Assembly (NCBI GenBank): GCA_037447655.1
Contig: JBBHKE010003380.1
Coordinates: 237,284 to 301,283, forward strand
From: Zygnema cylindricum
Lineage: Eukaryota; Streptophyta; Zygnematophyceae; Zygnematales; Zygnemataceae
DNA length: 64,000 bases
Direction: 5' to 3'
Shown here: piece after piece, positions 22,721-33,330 of the stretch
How the letters are laid out: each line of letters opens with the position of its first letter
Numbering within the stretch: position 1 is the stretch's first letter
Made by a program: the position numbers and the translations under genes
Notes under the pieces: generated by a model
The model's database searches: none
Told to the model about the DNA's origin: nothing
The model's input: only the letters and a program-made list of their open reading frames with translations

Positions 22721-22937
22721 CACCGTGAATCGCTATTAGCGTCAATGTTTTTTTTGCCACTTAAAAAATCTTTTCTCCGTACACACTTGTTGGTTTTTGA
22801 ATTTGAGACCGCCAATCGGAAGCTGAGAATGTTATCTTTCAATCGCAACCGTCAGATCCAGAATCCAACAAGTGTGTACGGAGAAAAGATGTTTTAAATG
22901 GCGAAAAAAACATTGACGCTAATATTGATTCACGGTG
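22721..22937. mobile_element. MITE, about 217 bp, with inverted repeats of about 75 bp
   Basis: CACCGTGAATCGCTATTAGC at the left is mirrored by CACCGTGAATCAATATTAGC on the other strand at the right. The match continues through TTTTCTCCGTACACACTTGT, leaving only a short loop. The target duplication is unclear (perhaps TA). The same terminal motif occurs alone near 7967 and 26041, so the family is dispersed. Confidence 0.8.
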
Positions 22938-23699
22938 ATAGTAGTCGAATTAGGGTAGTCGAATCTATATTTTCCTCGCTATATTTTTAGGCCTGTATGG
23001 TTCAAGCAATTGGAATTATAAAGTTGAAGGTATCATAAATTAAAAAAAAAACAAACCGACGTTAAAATTTTAAAACCTTGAAACATTACAGTGGCTTTTT
23101 TAACGAGATTATGTGATTTAATAAGTTTGATGATAATCTAACGATTCAAATTTTAACGTTTGACAGTGTCGATGCTTGAGCTTAGTTTCAAGAAATAATA
23201 ATTTTCTTTTTAATATGTTTTTCTGGAGAAAGTATAATTTAATTGTTACATTATATTATGTCCAACGACCTTGTCGCAAGGAGCCCACTGTGTAGCCCAT
23301 GAAAAATCTCGGACGTCATCAGTATTGAAGGTAAGGACATGGCGGGAAAATCGAAGAAATGTATAAAATATAAAAGAGAGAAGATCATGGCAAAGGACAA
23401 ATTGGAAGAATACAAAAGGGAAGTAAAGGAGATAAAATGTATTTTGATTAGAATAGGTACATTGAACGTACAACGTGAACGGTTACAATATTAGAAGGCG
23501 TAGCTTTAGATTTAGAGTGGACTAATTACGCCGTGTCTACAAGGGAGGTACAGTAGAACCGCAAAGTACAAAAAGGTACAAACTATTGACGGCCGATGAC
23601 AAAGTCGGCGGACGGCAGAATTCGGAACAAAATGAATGTTATACTCATCAAAATACGCGACTCTATTAAAAAGAGCAACGGGGATTCGAGTCAAGGTCG

Positions 23700-24310
23700 C
23701 AAACAGTCAACCAAAACCGTGACCGACCGTTAATTGACCGCCCGCGCCGGATCTGGAACGGATTTGGTTGCCAAATTTTGAGGGCCGAGCGGTTGCGGTC
23801 GGTTGATTCACCAGAAAAAAAAAACGGTCGGTTACGGTCGGTTACAGTCGGTCAACCAAAAAACCAAAAAAAATGAAAAATTTGTACTGTCCATACAATC
23901 CAACATTATTGTACTTTGTACTCTTTGGTATCGTGGAAGTATGTGACATTATGATTAGCGTCGCAAATCTGACACGGTAGTAACACTATTCATTTCGCAA
24001 ATCTTAGGGAACGCGACAAAGCGTCGCAAATCTAACACGGTAGTACACTATTCATTTCGCAAATCTTAGAGAACGCGACAAATCGTAATTTTAGGCTTAT
24101 TCATACGTCGTACATTAGTTAATTTTGTACTTTTTCGGCTACGGGCGGGCACGGTTAGTCGCGAGAAATCGAGTTTCGGTTTACTTTTATTTTCGTAAAT
24201 GCCGGTCAGTTAACGGTTAACAATTTAAGAGCGTGATTTAACCTAGTCGGGCGTCGGTTACTCAAATTTTGAAAAAAAAAAACGGTCGGTTTCGGTTATG
24301 TAAATTTTTG
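23700..24310. repeat. Region dense in GGTCGGTT motifs, possible nonautonomous hAT relic
   Basis: CGGTCGGTTACGGTCGGTTA and its inverse GACCGACCGTTAATTGACCG cluster at both edges of this block. Many plant hAT-derived elements have such subterminal motifs, but I cannot fix the ends or a target duplication. Confidence 0.3.
23957..24081. repeat. Tandem duplication, unit about 63 bp
   Basis: The unit begins AGCGTCGCAAATCT and ends AACGCGACAA. It occurs at 23957 and again at 24020 with four or five differences. Confidence 0.85.
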
Positions 24311-24841
24311 AATTTTACGACCTTTGATCTGAGTCCATGGGAACAAAAAGGAGCGGCAATACAAAAACTGAAAAACTACATGTGAAAGGAAGCAAGCACA
24401 ATCCATAATGATAGAATCTGCCAACGTACACTAAGTACACAAATGCACGGCTCTACAACAAGTACAAATGTCCGGATTTAACTGTTAGTAAAGGTCTCTG
24501 TACACGAAGATAGAATTTACATGAACCGATGTAATACAGACGCGATCAACAATATAACGATAATAAATAATTAAATACACTTTAAGGTACCGTACATCGA
24601 TAGTTGTTCACAACAATTAGTGCGAACATACCAATCACGACAAATTATACGTAACGAACGCATTGAACCTTTTGAACAAATCGTAAAAAATCGTTAATGA
24701 ATTTCCTTCTGTACTATTCCGTACATGAAAAAAAAAACTTATACATAGTGAAGTTTGCAAGTTTTTCTCGCTAAATGAGCGGTAAAACATTATAAATATT
24801 TTAACAAGTTCTATACTCCATTAGCGCACTGAAATTTCTTC

Positions 24842-24912
24842 ATGGCTAAGGACACCATAATAGTAGTCTACGTCATTGTGTCGTAGATGTGGGTTCAAAT
24901 CTCGGTAAACGC
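24842..24912 (+). other. tRNA-like relic (A-box and B-box), not a functional tRNA
   Basis: TGGCTAAGGACACC resembles a pol III A-box, and GGGTTCAAATC, about 50 bases on, resembles a B-box. An anticodon-arm-like stem (CTACG/CGTAG) lies between them. The would-be acceptor strands do not pair, so I read it as a SINE or tRNA relic. Confidence 0.35.
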
Positions 24913-26400
24913 AATTTTTGACAAAGTCCGTTAATCTGATACTATCTAACAGACACCCATGGTCGCCTTCTCTCTCTATCTTTTCAACATTACATGGCGG
25001 CTTCTTTCTAAAAAAATGAAGAAGACGTTCGTATAGTTTGACATTTCAAACGTCTCCTTTCAAAAATGTCCATACATTTTCGATAAAACTACGTACATGT
25101 TCCGTGAAATTTCTGTTCAGTTCACTGGATAAAAAGTACCAATAACTGCGACTTATGTTTTCCTCAAATTTCGTACATTTCCGTAAAAAACCGTACAATT
25201 TACTGAATTACAGTACTCTTCTCGTAAATTGTTTGTTCAGTTTACTGGACAGAAAGTACATCGCGTTTTTTTGCGATTTTTTCAAAAGTCACGAATTATA
25301 CATTTCTATCGAAAAAAAGGAAAAAATCGCACGATTTGAACAACTATGCGTACATCCGAAATATAGTAATATACGTTTCAAGAACAACGAACAAAATGTG
25401 TACTTTCCACAAAGAGGACAACGCCAATTGACGTTTACTTTCCCTTCGCCCTTGGGTGAGTCTCCCATGGTTCTCTCTTCTTCATTCTTACAAGACGACC
25501 AATTGTCGACTTCCTCACGCATACCCTTCGCCGACCGCACTTCGACCGAGCCTCCTTTGAGCTTTCTCTTCCTCCCTCCTTTTTTTTTGCCCCTTTTGTA
25601 CCCCTGACGGTTCTTTCATCGCAAGTTTTGCAACAATGTTTTACATTCATGTTTCTTCTCCTCCTACTTCCAAGATCCCCTCTTAGTCTAATTTGATGTC
25701 TTGTAAGTACTGCATACTTTATGTTTCATACGAAGTCTTGTATGTAGTCAGTACACCTAGTCTTTAAGTCATTCGTACCTTCTTCTCTCGCTCTCAGACG
25801 ACCTCTCCACTTTCGTCTTCTCTCTTCTGTGAGGAGTTTTCCCTCTTTTGGCGTCCTTTGCCTTTTGCAATTTATGGCGTCAAATTATATCATCTCCAAT
25901 AGAAATAATACGATGAACTAGTTTGCAATATGCGATAATGAAAAAAAGTTTGCAATATTTATTTTCTGCGATATTGGTTTTTTCCTCCTCTGAATTTTGA
26001 AGATAGTTGATCAAGAAGTCAATTTCCACTGCGCGCCACACCGTGAATCGCTATTAGTGTGGATAACATAGTTCCCGCACGAACTTTTTTTTGTTCAAGA
26101 ATACAAAACAACATTATTAATACTTATTATTTCTCCGGTTTGGAATCGTCTATGTCATTTTCCCAGAAATATAATTATTAACCATAAAAAATTAGTCATT
26201 ATAATTATTCCTTAGTGTTGATAGCAATAAACGATATATCGCCCGATTTTGTGGTGCAATGCACTATGGCATTCAATAAATCGAAGTATTTGAAGTGTAT
26301 CGATGGACAAGAGAAGTGTCTCACATGAAATCTTTTTAATTATATTATCAGATTGCTAAAATGTTGACGTTGGATGATTATAGCGTGTTCTATGAGTTCA
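24913..26400. other. Gene-free DNA with short repeats and a MITE end relic
   Basis: A diverged repeat containing GTTCAGTTCACTGGATAAAA (25112) recurs as GTTCAGTTTACTGGACAGAA (25232). CACACCGTGAATCGCTATTA at 26039 matches the MITE at 22721. The 150-codon frame at 25155-25607 has no recognisable domain. Confidence 0.4.
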
Positions 26401-26449
26401 TGAATCCACACGTGTACAAACACAAAACCACAAATATAAATGTAAATGG

Positions 26450-26934
26450 TATATACTTGTCTTCTCATTTGCCTGAGGTAGACATGGCGGCTTGCTAGTT
26501 CTCAGTGACTACGACAAGTACGAGAAATGAAAGATGACCATAGACTAACTAAGAAGATAGATTATAAAATACCCTTTTTCAACAAGTCCTCGCTCGAAAT
26601 CTCGTCCCTCGACTCGATTCGTATCAACGATACATATTTGTTCCGTATAAAACATTTTTCCTAGATGCCCGCTTTTGACTCCGTGTGTTGGATCCGGAGA
26701 GTTCGCTCGTTCGATGGTCAACACGTGTAAGTTATTGTCGGCGCCCTTCCGGAATATTTCCACAGGTCTTAGATGCCGACGCGTGTCCCTGTAGAAGTGG
26801 AATACACTCTATTGTTTTTCTGCTACTATAACACAAATAAAGGTAACTATTACATTTTGACTTAGACAAAATATTCTAAGTCCTAAACTCCCCTCACAGT
26901 CCTATCTACTAAGGAAAAAGCTTTAAATCCAACA
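26450..26934 (-). mobile_element. Partial 3' LTR of a decayed copia element
   Basis: The high-coordinate end ...CCAACA is followed by CTCCCCTAAAGCTTTAG, the inverse of the polypurine tract used by element 5. The LTR-typical string TCAGTGACTACGACAAGTA lies at about 26500. The left edge is not visible and is set approximately. Confidence 0.5.
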
Positions 26935-27690
26935 CTCCCCTAAAGCTTTAGACTTAATTATCCACTTAGCAGAATAACATCTCTGCAAAACTATAATTTT
27001 AGTGTAGGAAGAGCTTTTGTTAGCATGTATGCAACCATCTTTTCATCAGCCAAATAACACATTTTAATGACTCTGGCAAGTATTTTTTCCCGAACAAAAT
27101 GTAACCTGACATCCATGTGCTTACTCTTAAAGTGATGGCTGGGATTGGAGGCAATGGCAATGGCTGCCTGGTTGTCACACTAGATGACCAGCGGTCCAGT
27201 CTACATCTACTTTAGTTCTTGTAGAAAGGCCTTTACCCATAGGAGTTTTGTGAGGGCAGAGCCATATATTACGACTCTATCGTTGACTGAGATGTGACCT
27301 TTTGAAGCTTGTTGCTGCTGTTTCCAATATGCAAAATATAACCACTCGTTGATTTTCTGCTAGGCATGTCACCATAGCTAGCATCGCTCTTAGTCTGCAA
27401 TTTCACTTCTCCTCCTCCAAGAATAAGTATGAGGTTCCGAGTCCCTGCCAGGTATCTCAAAACCCTTTTTGCAGCTTCCTAGTCTAATCTTTTCAGATTT
27501 TGCAAGCTCCTTCTCAGAACACCAATAGCAAAGGAAATATCCGGCCTCGTGTAATTCATAAAATAGATGAGGCTACGAACTTCCTACCTGTATGGTTTAG
27601 AAGCCATAAACTCCTCCTCCCCTGACTCTAGACTCTTAGTGACTATCATACCAGAAATATGAGTCATTGCCCTCTAATTTTTGCGTGTAC
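26935..27690 (-). pseudogene. copia pol fragment (end of reverse transcriptase and RNase H)
   Basis: On the minus strand, codons resembling MRYLAGTRNL, then SDASYGDMPSRKST and QSTIES, follow the order of copia RT-RNase H (27460 down to 27269). Further RNase H codons run down to about 26960. The copy has frameshifts and lacks everything upstream of the RT C-terminus. It is closest to element 5 in wording and shares its polypurine tract. Confidence 0.75.
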
Positions 27691-28209
27691 TCCATAAAGC
27701 AAATGCTCCAAATACAGTCGAATCTAGGTGGTCTTCGCAAAAAATGCGATCTTAAGGTAGGTTGAATCTCGATACAATGAGGTTATTTTCCGATACGGTG
27801 TTCAAATTACGCCATCAAATGCGAATGTTGGTACAGATATTTCTTTGGGGAAAATCTGTGCATTATCACCTTTCCAAGAAAGTTGCAACAACAAAATTCG
27901 ATACAATGCCCAACATTTTTATTCACAGGAGTCCGTCACCGAAATCCCATTTAAAAACGAGCAACTTTCGCTAACAATTTTTGCAAGCCTTTTACAATAA
28001 CCAACTTTGCACCTTTTTTTACCAAATTTATTTTCCTTAGAAAAAGTTCCCGATTTTTCAATCCAACATTTTTTTCCGCTTACCGAGGTCTATTTAAGAC
28101 TTTTGCATTAAAGGGACATATGTCAAATTCTTCAACCTTCATCCATAATAATTACTCAAAGTTCGACCCTCAGAGTCCACTTTAGTGGACTAAAATCAAG
28201 CAGCTCTAT
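27691..28209. other. AT-rich DNA, nothing recognised
   Basis: Open frames are short and contain no known motif. GAATCTAGGTGG and GTTGAATCTCGATAC are weakly repeated near its left edge. Confidence 0.4.
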
Positions 28210-28615
28210 TAAAATAAACTCTCAACCATGTTTATAACTCAAATTTGTGTTTGCGCTAACAATAATTTCTTGTAATGAACAACATTTATAATTACGTCCA
28301 CAAAAATAGTAAATAAATAACCCTAAACTATGTTTGCAACAAAAATGTGTGTTTGCGATACCAACAAAAATATTAACGAACAAAGTTTATAATTAACGCA
28401 CAAAAAAAGTGTTAAAAAAAACCCTAAACATTGTTTCTTACACAAATTTGGGTTTGCGCTTACAAAGATATTTGTGACAAACAACGTTTATAGTTTTCGC
28501 TCACAAAAAGAGGTAAAATAAACTCCTAACCATGTTTGTAACACAAATTTATGTTTGATGTGACAACAATATTGGTAACAAACACTTTATACTTTTAGCG
28601 CTCACAAAATATGAC
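28210..28615. repeat. Tandem repeat, unit about 100 bp, four diverged copies
   Basis: Copies begin near 28224, 28325, 28435 and 28527 with CTAAACTATGTTTGCAAC-like strings, each followed by AAATTTGTGTTTGCGCT-like and TTTATAATTA-like blocks. The units vary in length (92-111 bases). Confidence 0.8.
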
Positions 28616-29069
28616 AATTAATGGGTCCAAAGGCACCCGGGTGGCTTTTTTCCTTCGACAATTATTTCTGCCGATCAGATCACTTTTCAAAAAAGTTCAT
28701 TTTGTGAAAGGTGCTTGTATTAAGCCGTTCTACTCAAGAAAATTGTTGGAACACGAATCGGCGGACTTTTGGCGGACTCCCATACCTTAGAATTTTCGGC
28801 CTACCGATATCGAGAAAAATAGCCACCATCCGCTTCTGTTTGCCAAAACTTGGCATGCTATAGATAATTGCATAGCTCTCCAAGTTTCTTGAAGGGAAAA
28901 TTATTAGTGCACATTTCCGGTATCTATGTGCAAAGATGTGCCTGAAAGACGAATGTGTACCCAAGTAGGAGTCCTTATGGGATTGTCATCCTTTATGACG
29001 TTCCGTTTCGGTTGTCGCTTTTTCTGATTTCTCTTGACGAATGAATTTACGGCACGTGTTTTTGATGTC

Positions 29070-29450
29070 TCGTTGCAAAGATACGCCCAAAATTTGGCAT
29101 GATACCCAAGTAAGGGACCTTAGGGTACTTTCGAACGTGCTAAATTTACAATTATTTTCTGTCGTTTTCCTCTATAACTTGGAAAAAAACGAGAATATCT
29201 GCAGCCGTACAAAAAAATTGAAATTATCGCGATAGAAGTTCCGTTACCTTGAAAATTTACATGCACTCGATTTGTGATCTAGCGCGATGAAATTTGTCAA
29301 CTAGCGCATTTCGACCCACTTTGGCGTCCTTTCAGCTTATCTTCAAACTTTATATAAAATCACCTCGCGAGATGATTTTAAATAAAGTTCCATGAGTTGA
29401 GCAAATAGGCGGATGCTGTCGCACGTGTTAGAAGTTTTTAACATTTTGTT
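29070..29450 (+). mobile_element. Diverged relic of the PIF/Harbinger-like family
   Basis: TGTCGTTTTCC, then GCCGTACAAAAAAATTGAAA, then ATCTTCAAACTTTATATAAAA occur in the same order and spacing as in 9250-9430. The ends are eroded. Confidence 0.55.
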
Positions 29451-29589
29451 CTAGTAGTACCGAAAAAAAAACCCACTTCACGTTCCCAGCCTGTGAATGA
29501 CTTTTTTCCGTGCATTTTTTTCCGTACAAGGGCCGTGGAGGGGGTCTCGACCAATAGATGCCATTTTCCAAAAGCAAAGTCTTTGATAT

Positions 29590-30014
29590 ACACCGTCGAA
29601 AAAAATGTCCATATCATTTATTTCGTATGGTATATAAAGTACAGTAGGTTCTATCCTTTACGATTGCGTTCTATTAGTTAAATGGAATATTCGGTGTGTA
29701 TATATTTAAATATCTATCATACCCTATGTAGTTTAGCATTGGTCCTAGTCTATTGGATAAAGCTAACGGATACGGTGAACTTGACAAACGCTAGGTACCA
29801 GGATCAACTTCTGGGTCTGTCAAAATCCTTTTGGTAAATCTACCCTATCTGCTATCTGTCACTCTAGACAGCTTAGGCAACCATGACGCTAGCTCCCTCT
29901 CCAACCTTCACTGACTACAACAAGTGTGGGGGCTAGGAGAAGGGAGTTAGAGGCAAACTGCCTCTGCCTTTTTCCTATCCTAATACAGACAAAGAAAATA
30001 CACAAATCTCAACA
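29590..30014 (-). mobile_element. Truncated copia LTR
   Basis: The high end ...TCTCAACA reads TGTTGAGA on the minus strand. Inside are the family marks CAGTGACTACAACAAG-like loop (29910) and GGTACCAGGATCAAC tRNA-like block (29796). The low-coordinate part is missing beyond about 29590, where other DNA begins. Confidence 0.65.
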
Positions 30015-30723
30015 TCATTCCTCTAATCACGCTCCTGCAAGTCACCACCATTGTTAATGCATTTACCCTGCCACTTCCCCTTCAAAGCTCCAAAGTGCTT
30101 TCCCTCACAAGAATTATCCCCATGATAATGCTCCAAGTCCATGAGGAGTGATCCATTTTTTGTATACGGTTAATGATGTTTTCGTACTCATCTGGGAGTT
30201 TCATGATTATTGTGTTAATGTTTCTCTCCTCAGATTTTACATATCCTGCACTAGCAAGCTCAACATATAACACAACAATATCATAGCAAAACTCTATCAT
30301 GCTACCGCCTTTATAACCATAGGCCTATATTTCGTGTTTTACTAATTGGTGCCTCTGTATAGTCTCACTCTTATAAATGTGACTTAGTGTTTCCCATTTT
30401 TCTGAAGACTTGGTTAGATTTAAAAGAGTGATAGCTATGGTCTTAAACACATTTCTAAGTATGAGATGTTTTGCTATAGTTTTTTTATACTCCCAAATTC
30501 TAATGTCAGTTTTTTCAGTTTAAGTTTTAACCCCTACAAGTGGGACCGTAGCCGAGAGCCTAGCTTCCCTCACCATAGGTGTTCCTTTTCCTTTCTCTCA
30601 TATTCCCTCTTCTATGGCAATGATTTTCCCTTCACCTTCCGTTGCATCTTAACTCCGGTTGGTTTTCTGGGAAGCCCCAGATGAATCTTCGTAGTGAGTT
30701 CCACCAAAGCCCGGTGGCGACAC
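30015..30723 (-). pseudogene. copia gag fragment directly abutting an LTR (pol deleted)
   Basis: The minus-strand frame 30300-30082 contains IIMKLPDEYENIINRIQ, the Gag stretch seen in elements 1-4 (MKLRDEHENIVYRVQ and similar). Further upstream, near 30700, GGCTTTGGTGG matches the start of that Gag. The LTR at 29590-30014 follows with no protease, integrase or RT between. A nearly identical block occurs at 34200-34829. The gene is interrupted at 30723 by the solo LTR. Confidence 0.75.
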
Positions 30724-30795
30724 TGTTGAAATAATTAGTTTTATTGTATTTTCTAGGTCTAAATTAATTAGCGGAAAACATACAAAAGAAAATGT

Positions 30796-30884
30796 AGGCA
30801 GCCTGCCTCCATCACTTCTCTCTCGCCCCCATACTTGTTGTAGTCACTGAAGGAGAGAGAGAGAGCAATAGAGCCATGGCTGCC
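30796..30884. repeat. Conserved LTR hairpin
   Basis: AGGCAGCCTGCCTC and further bases pair with the inverse arm that ends GAGCCATGGCTGCCT. The stem is about 30 bp with a loop containing CTTGTTGTAGTCACTGAA. The same fold, with compensating changes, is found in the other long LTRs of the window. Confidence 0.75.
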
Positions 30885-30937
30885 TCAACTCCATGGGAAG
30901 GACTAAAGAGTGACTTAAATCACTCTCAACAAAAGGT

Positions 30938-31012
30938 TGAGTCCGGCAGGATTCGAACCCTCGACCGGTGGAGCGCGGCGTAGCCGTTAGCTCTAACCAG
31001 TTTGTCGTAGAA
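30938..31012 (-). other. Antisense tRNA-like block in LTR (A-box and B-box)
   Basis: On the strand opposite to the LTR's own direction, CTGGTTAGAGCTAACGG resembles a pol III A-box and GGTTCGAATCC (30949-30959) is a consensus B-box, at tRNA-like spacing. The acceptor stem is not convincing. Equivalent blocks occur in the LTRs of elements 1 and 2. Confidence 0.55.
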
Positions 31013-31760
31013 GTCCGTTAGGAGATATAGGGTTTGATTAGTATTTAAACTATTGTACTATATAGAAATCATTTAACTGAAAATCTTTACGGCGTGCATA
31101 GATACAGTTTTGATAAAGTACGAAGTAGTATACTAATTGAAACGCATATCGCGCATTTTGTTTTGACATCGAAACAAATATCGCGCAAGTATTTATTATG
31201 GTTGAGATTACATTTCGCGTCAAATCTGACGGCGCACATCATCGCCGAAATCCCGAATGGTAACTTTGGCATTTAGTGACGTGGCATGACCTGGCGCCAC
31301 GTGGAGAGACGACATTTGGTCGTAGGAATTCCGAGGAACGTACGGACGAGTGGAACATGGACACGCGTCCGCCTAATGGCCTTGTCGTACAGAGGCGGCA
31401 GTAGTACTTTCTGGAACTATACAATGTTTTGATTGGTTCGTACATGTAGTAGATAGGGGTTGTGAGAGGAACTAGGAAAAACTAGGACTTAGGAAAAATC
31501 AGAAAGATAGTCCTCTCTCTCTCTTTGAGAGTTTGTATAAATTGGCATCTTTGCCACCTTATAACTTATCGCGTGGTTTGGCGTTTTCAGAGATTTCTTT
31601 TTCTACGGACTCGGGGAGTACAGGCTGTACAAGGGTGCAGTTAGATTGTCTGCTTGTCTGCCTGGGTAGCAGTGGTTGTCATTGAAAGTGGGTTAGTTAA
31701 TAACTATCTAGAGGCTTCCTGTATTCTGTAGTCCAATGGAGGACACAGAATTGCAGACAC

Positions 31761-31871
31761 CTCACTTGTCCCGAAACAACTCCCCATAAGTGCTTTTCGA
31801 AAAGCAATCCCTCCATCGTAAACTCCTTATAAGTGAAGTTTGTTCAATCAAATATAGGCACCCTAGATGGT
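31761..31871 (-). pseudogene. 5' end of the interrupted copia gag, decayed
   Basis: This is the short stretch between the solo LTR and the primer binding site. It carries GGTGCCTATATTTG-like codons of the Gag N-terminus on the minus strand and belongs with 30015-30723. Confidence 0.5.
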
Positions 31872-31883
31872 GGGCCCATAACC
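31872..31883 (-). other. Primer binding site, half-tRNA type
   Basis: GGTTATGGGCCC on the minus strand lies immediately after the LTR end. It is complementary to the anticodon arm (GGGCCCAUAACC) of initiator tRNA-Met, as in Drosophila copia. It is in frame with the ATG at 31903 inside the LTR and reads Val-Met-Gly-Pro. Confidence 0.85.
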
Positions 31884-33038
31884 TGAAACTTTGAGATCTC
31901 CATAGGTCCTCAAAGTAGGCAACTCAAAAGAAGCTTATCTAGAAAGTGCTGACTCCAAGTTGATATAAACCCAATGACTGACACCACGACAATCATAACC
32001 CCAATACAGCTTTACCGCTGTGAAATAAGACTTTCTGTGTGCTCAGTTCCCTCACAAAATGCAAAGTTAGAATATGAGTTTTGGATAACAATCCCGTCTT
32101 TGACTTTCCCTTAGAAACACCGCCACCCTGGCAGGCAAAGACTTTGACCGACTACACCCGTGTGTAGCTTAGACTCTGCAGAGTTCGGAGCAAAAAGAAT
32201 CACTGAAAATGGTCAGCCTAGTGAGTTGATATTAAATGGCAAAGTCTGCTGATTTATACAGATGCTCTATATGAGAGAGGCGGCTACCTACCAAAATATT
32301 ATAAGTCCTAAAAACCCTCTCTAAGCCCCCTAGTATTGAGCTACGAACTAATCATATGACTGTACTGTACAAGAAAGTACAAGTTCCGAAGTACTTTTTG
32401 TACGGTCCTTGTATGATATCGCCATAATGTGACATTTGTCACATAAAGACATATCATCTTGCATTTTGGAGATCCCGCAATCCTCCACGATATCGCCACG
32501 TGTCATTCGGAGTGGCGGCGCCCAAAAAGGCCAAGGCGACCATTCCGGAATTCCGGTTCGCACGACGGCCGTCGATGAAGATCGACATTTAATACTGACT
32601 GTCGAAATAAAATGTCGTTCCTTTAATTTGGTGCGGTCTAGAATTCGTGCGGTCTAATTCATTTCCTTGTACAGTACGTCTTGTAATATGTTAAATGAAA
32701 CATATTGGGTCGCCAATGTTTAGATAATTATCGTACCCTATATACTCTAGCACTGGTCCTAGATTAGAGAAAGCTACCGGCTACCGGCTAGTCTTATGCA
32801 CGATAGGTACCAGGATCAAATCCTGGAGGCGACAACCACTTTTTGATACAGACTTAGTTTCTAGCCTATTCCGTGTCTCCTTGGACAGCATAGGCAGCCA
32901 TGGTTCTATCTCTCTCCCCGATCTTCAGTGACTACAACAAGTATGGGGACTGGAGAGTGGAGCGAGAGCAGACTGCCTTTGCTGACTTTCTCTTTTTCTT
33001 TTTCCTATATAGACCTAGAAAATACATTAGTTTCATGA
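31884..33038 (-). mobile_element. copia LTR shared by two truncated units
   Basis: The low end TGAAACTTTGAGATC adjoins a primer binding site, as a 5' LTR does. The high end ...TTTCATGA adjoins CTCTCCTTATTTTCTAG, an inverse polypurine tract, as a 3' LTR does. One LTR thus serves two tandem minus-strand units, the usual product of unequal recombination. A tRNA-like block with CCAGG-ATCAAAT-CCTGG (T-arm fold) lies at about 32806-32835. Confidence 0.75.
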
Positions 33039-33330
33039 CTCTCCTTATTTTCTAGTATAATTTACTTTTCAACCCAATAAAAAACATCTTTTTTGTTTTC
33101 TTTCTCTTCTTTCTTTTCACTTTATAAAACGTTAAGTGAATATCCTCGTGTTTAAAGGAGTATATTAAATGTGGCGAAATAAACATTGCATCTTGTTGGT
33201 CACACATTATATTTTGCATGCAACTTTTCATAAATCCGAGGTCATGGAGCAAGGATTTTATCAACCTCATCTCTTTCTCATCCGAGCAACATGTTAATTC
33301 GCGCTTGCAGTTCAAACAACAATCCCATCC
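33039..33330 (-). pseudogene. copia RNase H C-terminal fragment
   Basis: The minus-strand frame 33315-33052 shows KEMRLIKSLLHDLGFMKS and IMCDQQDAMFIS, which is the end of copia RNase H with the Asp of the CDNQ motif region. It lies between the LTR above and a gag-protease remnant, so the middle of pol is gone. Confidence 0.75.

Larger units (their letters stand above)
30724..31755 (+). mobile_element. Solo copia LTR, 1032 bp, with perfect 5-bp target duplication
   Basis: It starts TGTTGAAATAA and ends GAATTGCA. GACAC is present on both sides (30719-30723 and 31756-31760). No internal sequence remains, so the element was lost by LTR-LTR recombination. Close relatives are the LTRs of elements 1 and 2. 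It keeps the in-LTR gag start codon ATG at 31736, an antisense tRNA-like block (30938-31012) and the conserved hairpin (30796-30884). Confidence 0.93.

Noticed and set aside
24842-24912. Functional tRNA gene
   Set aside because: A-box and B-box are present but the acceptor stem does not pair and the T-stem is weak; listed only as a relic.
25155-25607. 150-codon plus-strand frame
   Set aside because: It is low in complexity towards the end, has no recognisable domain and no splice or promoter context; coding potential is not supported.
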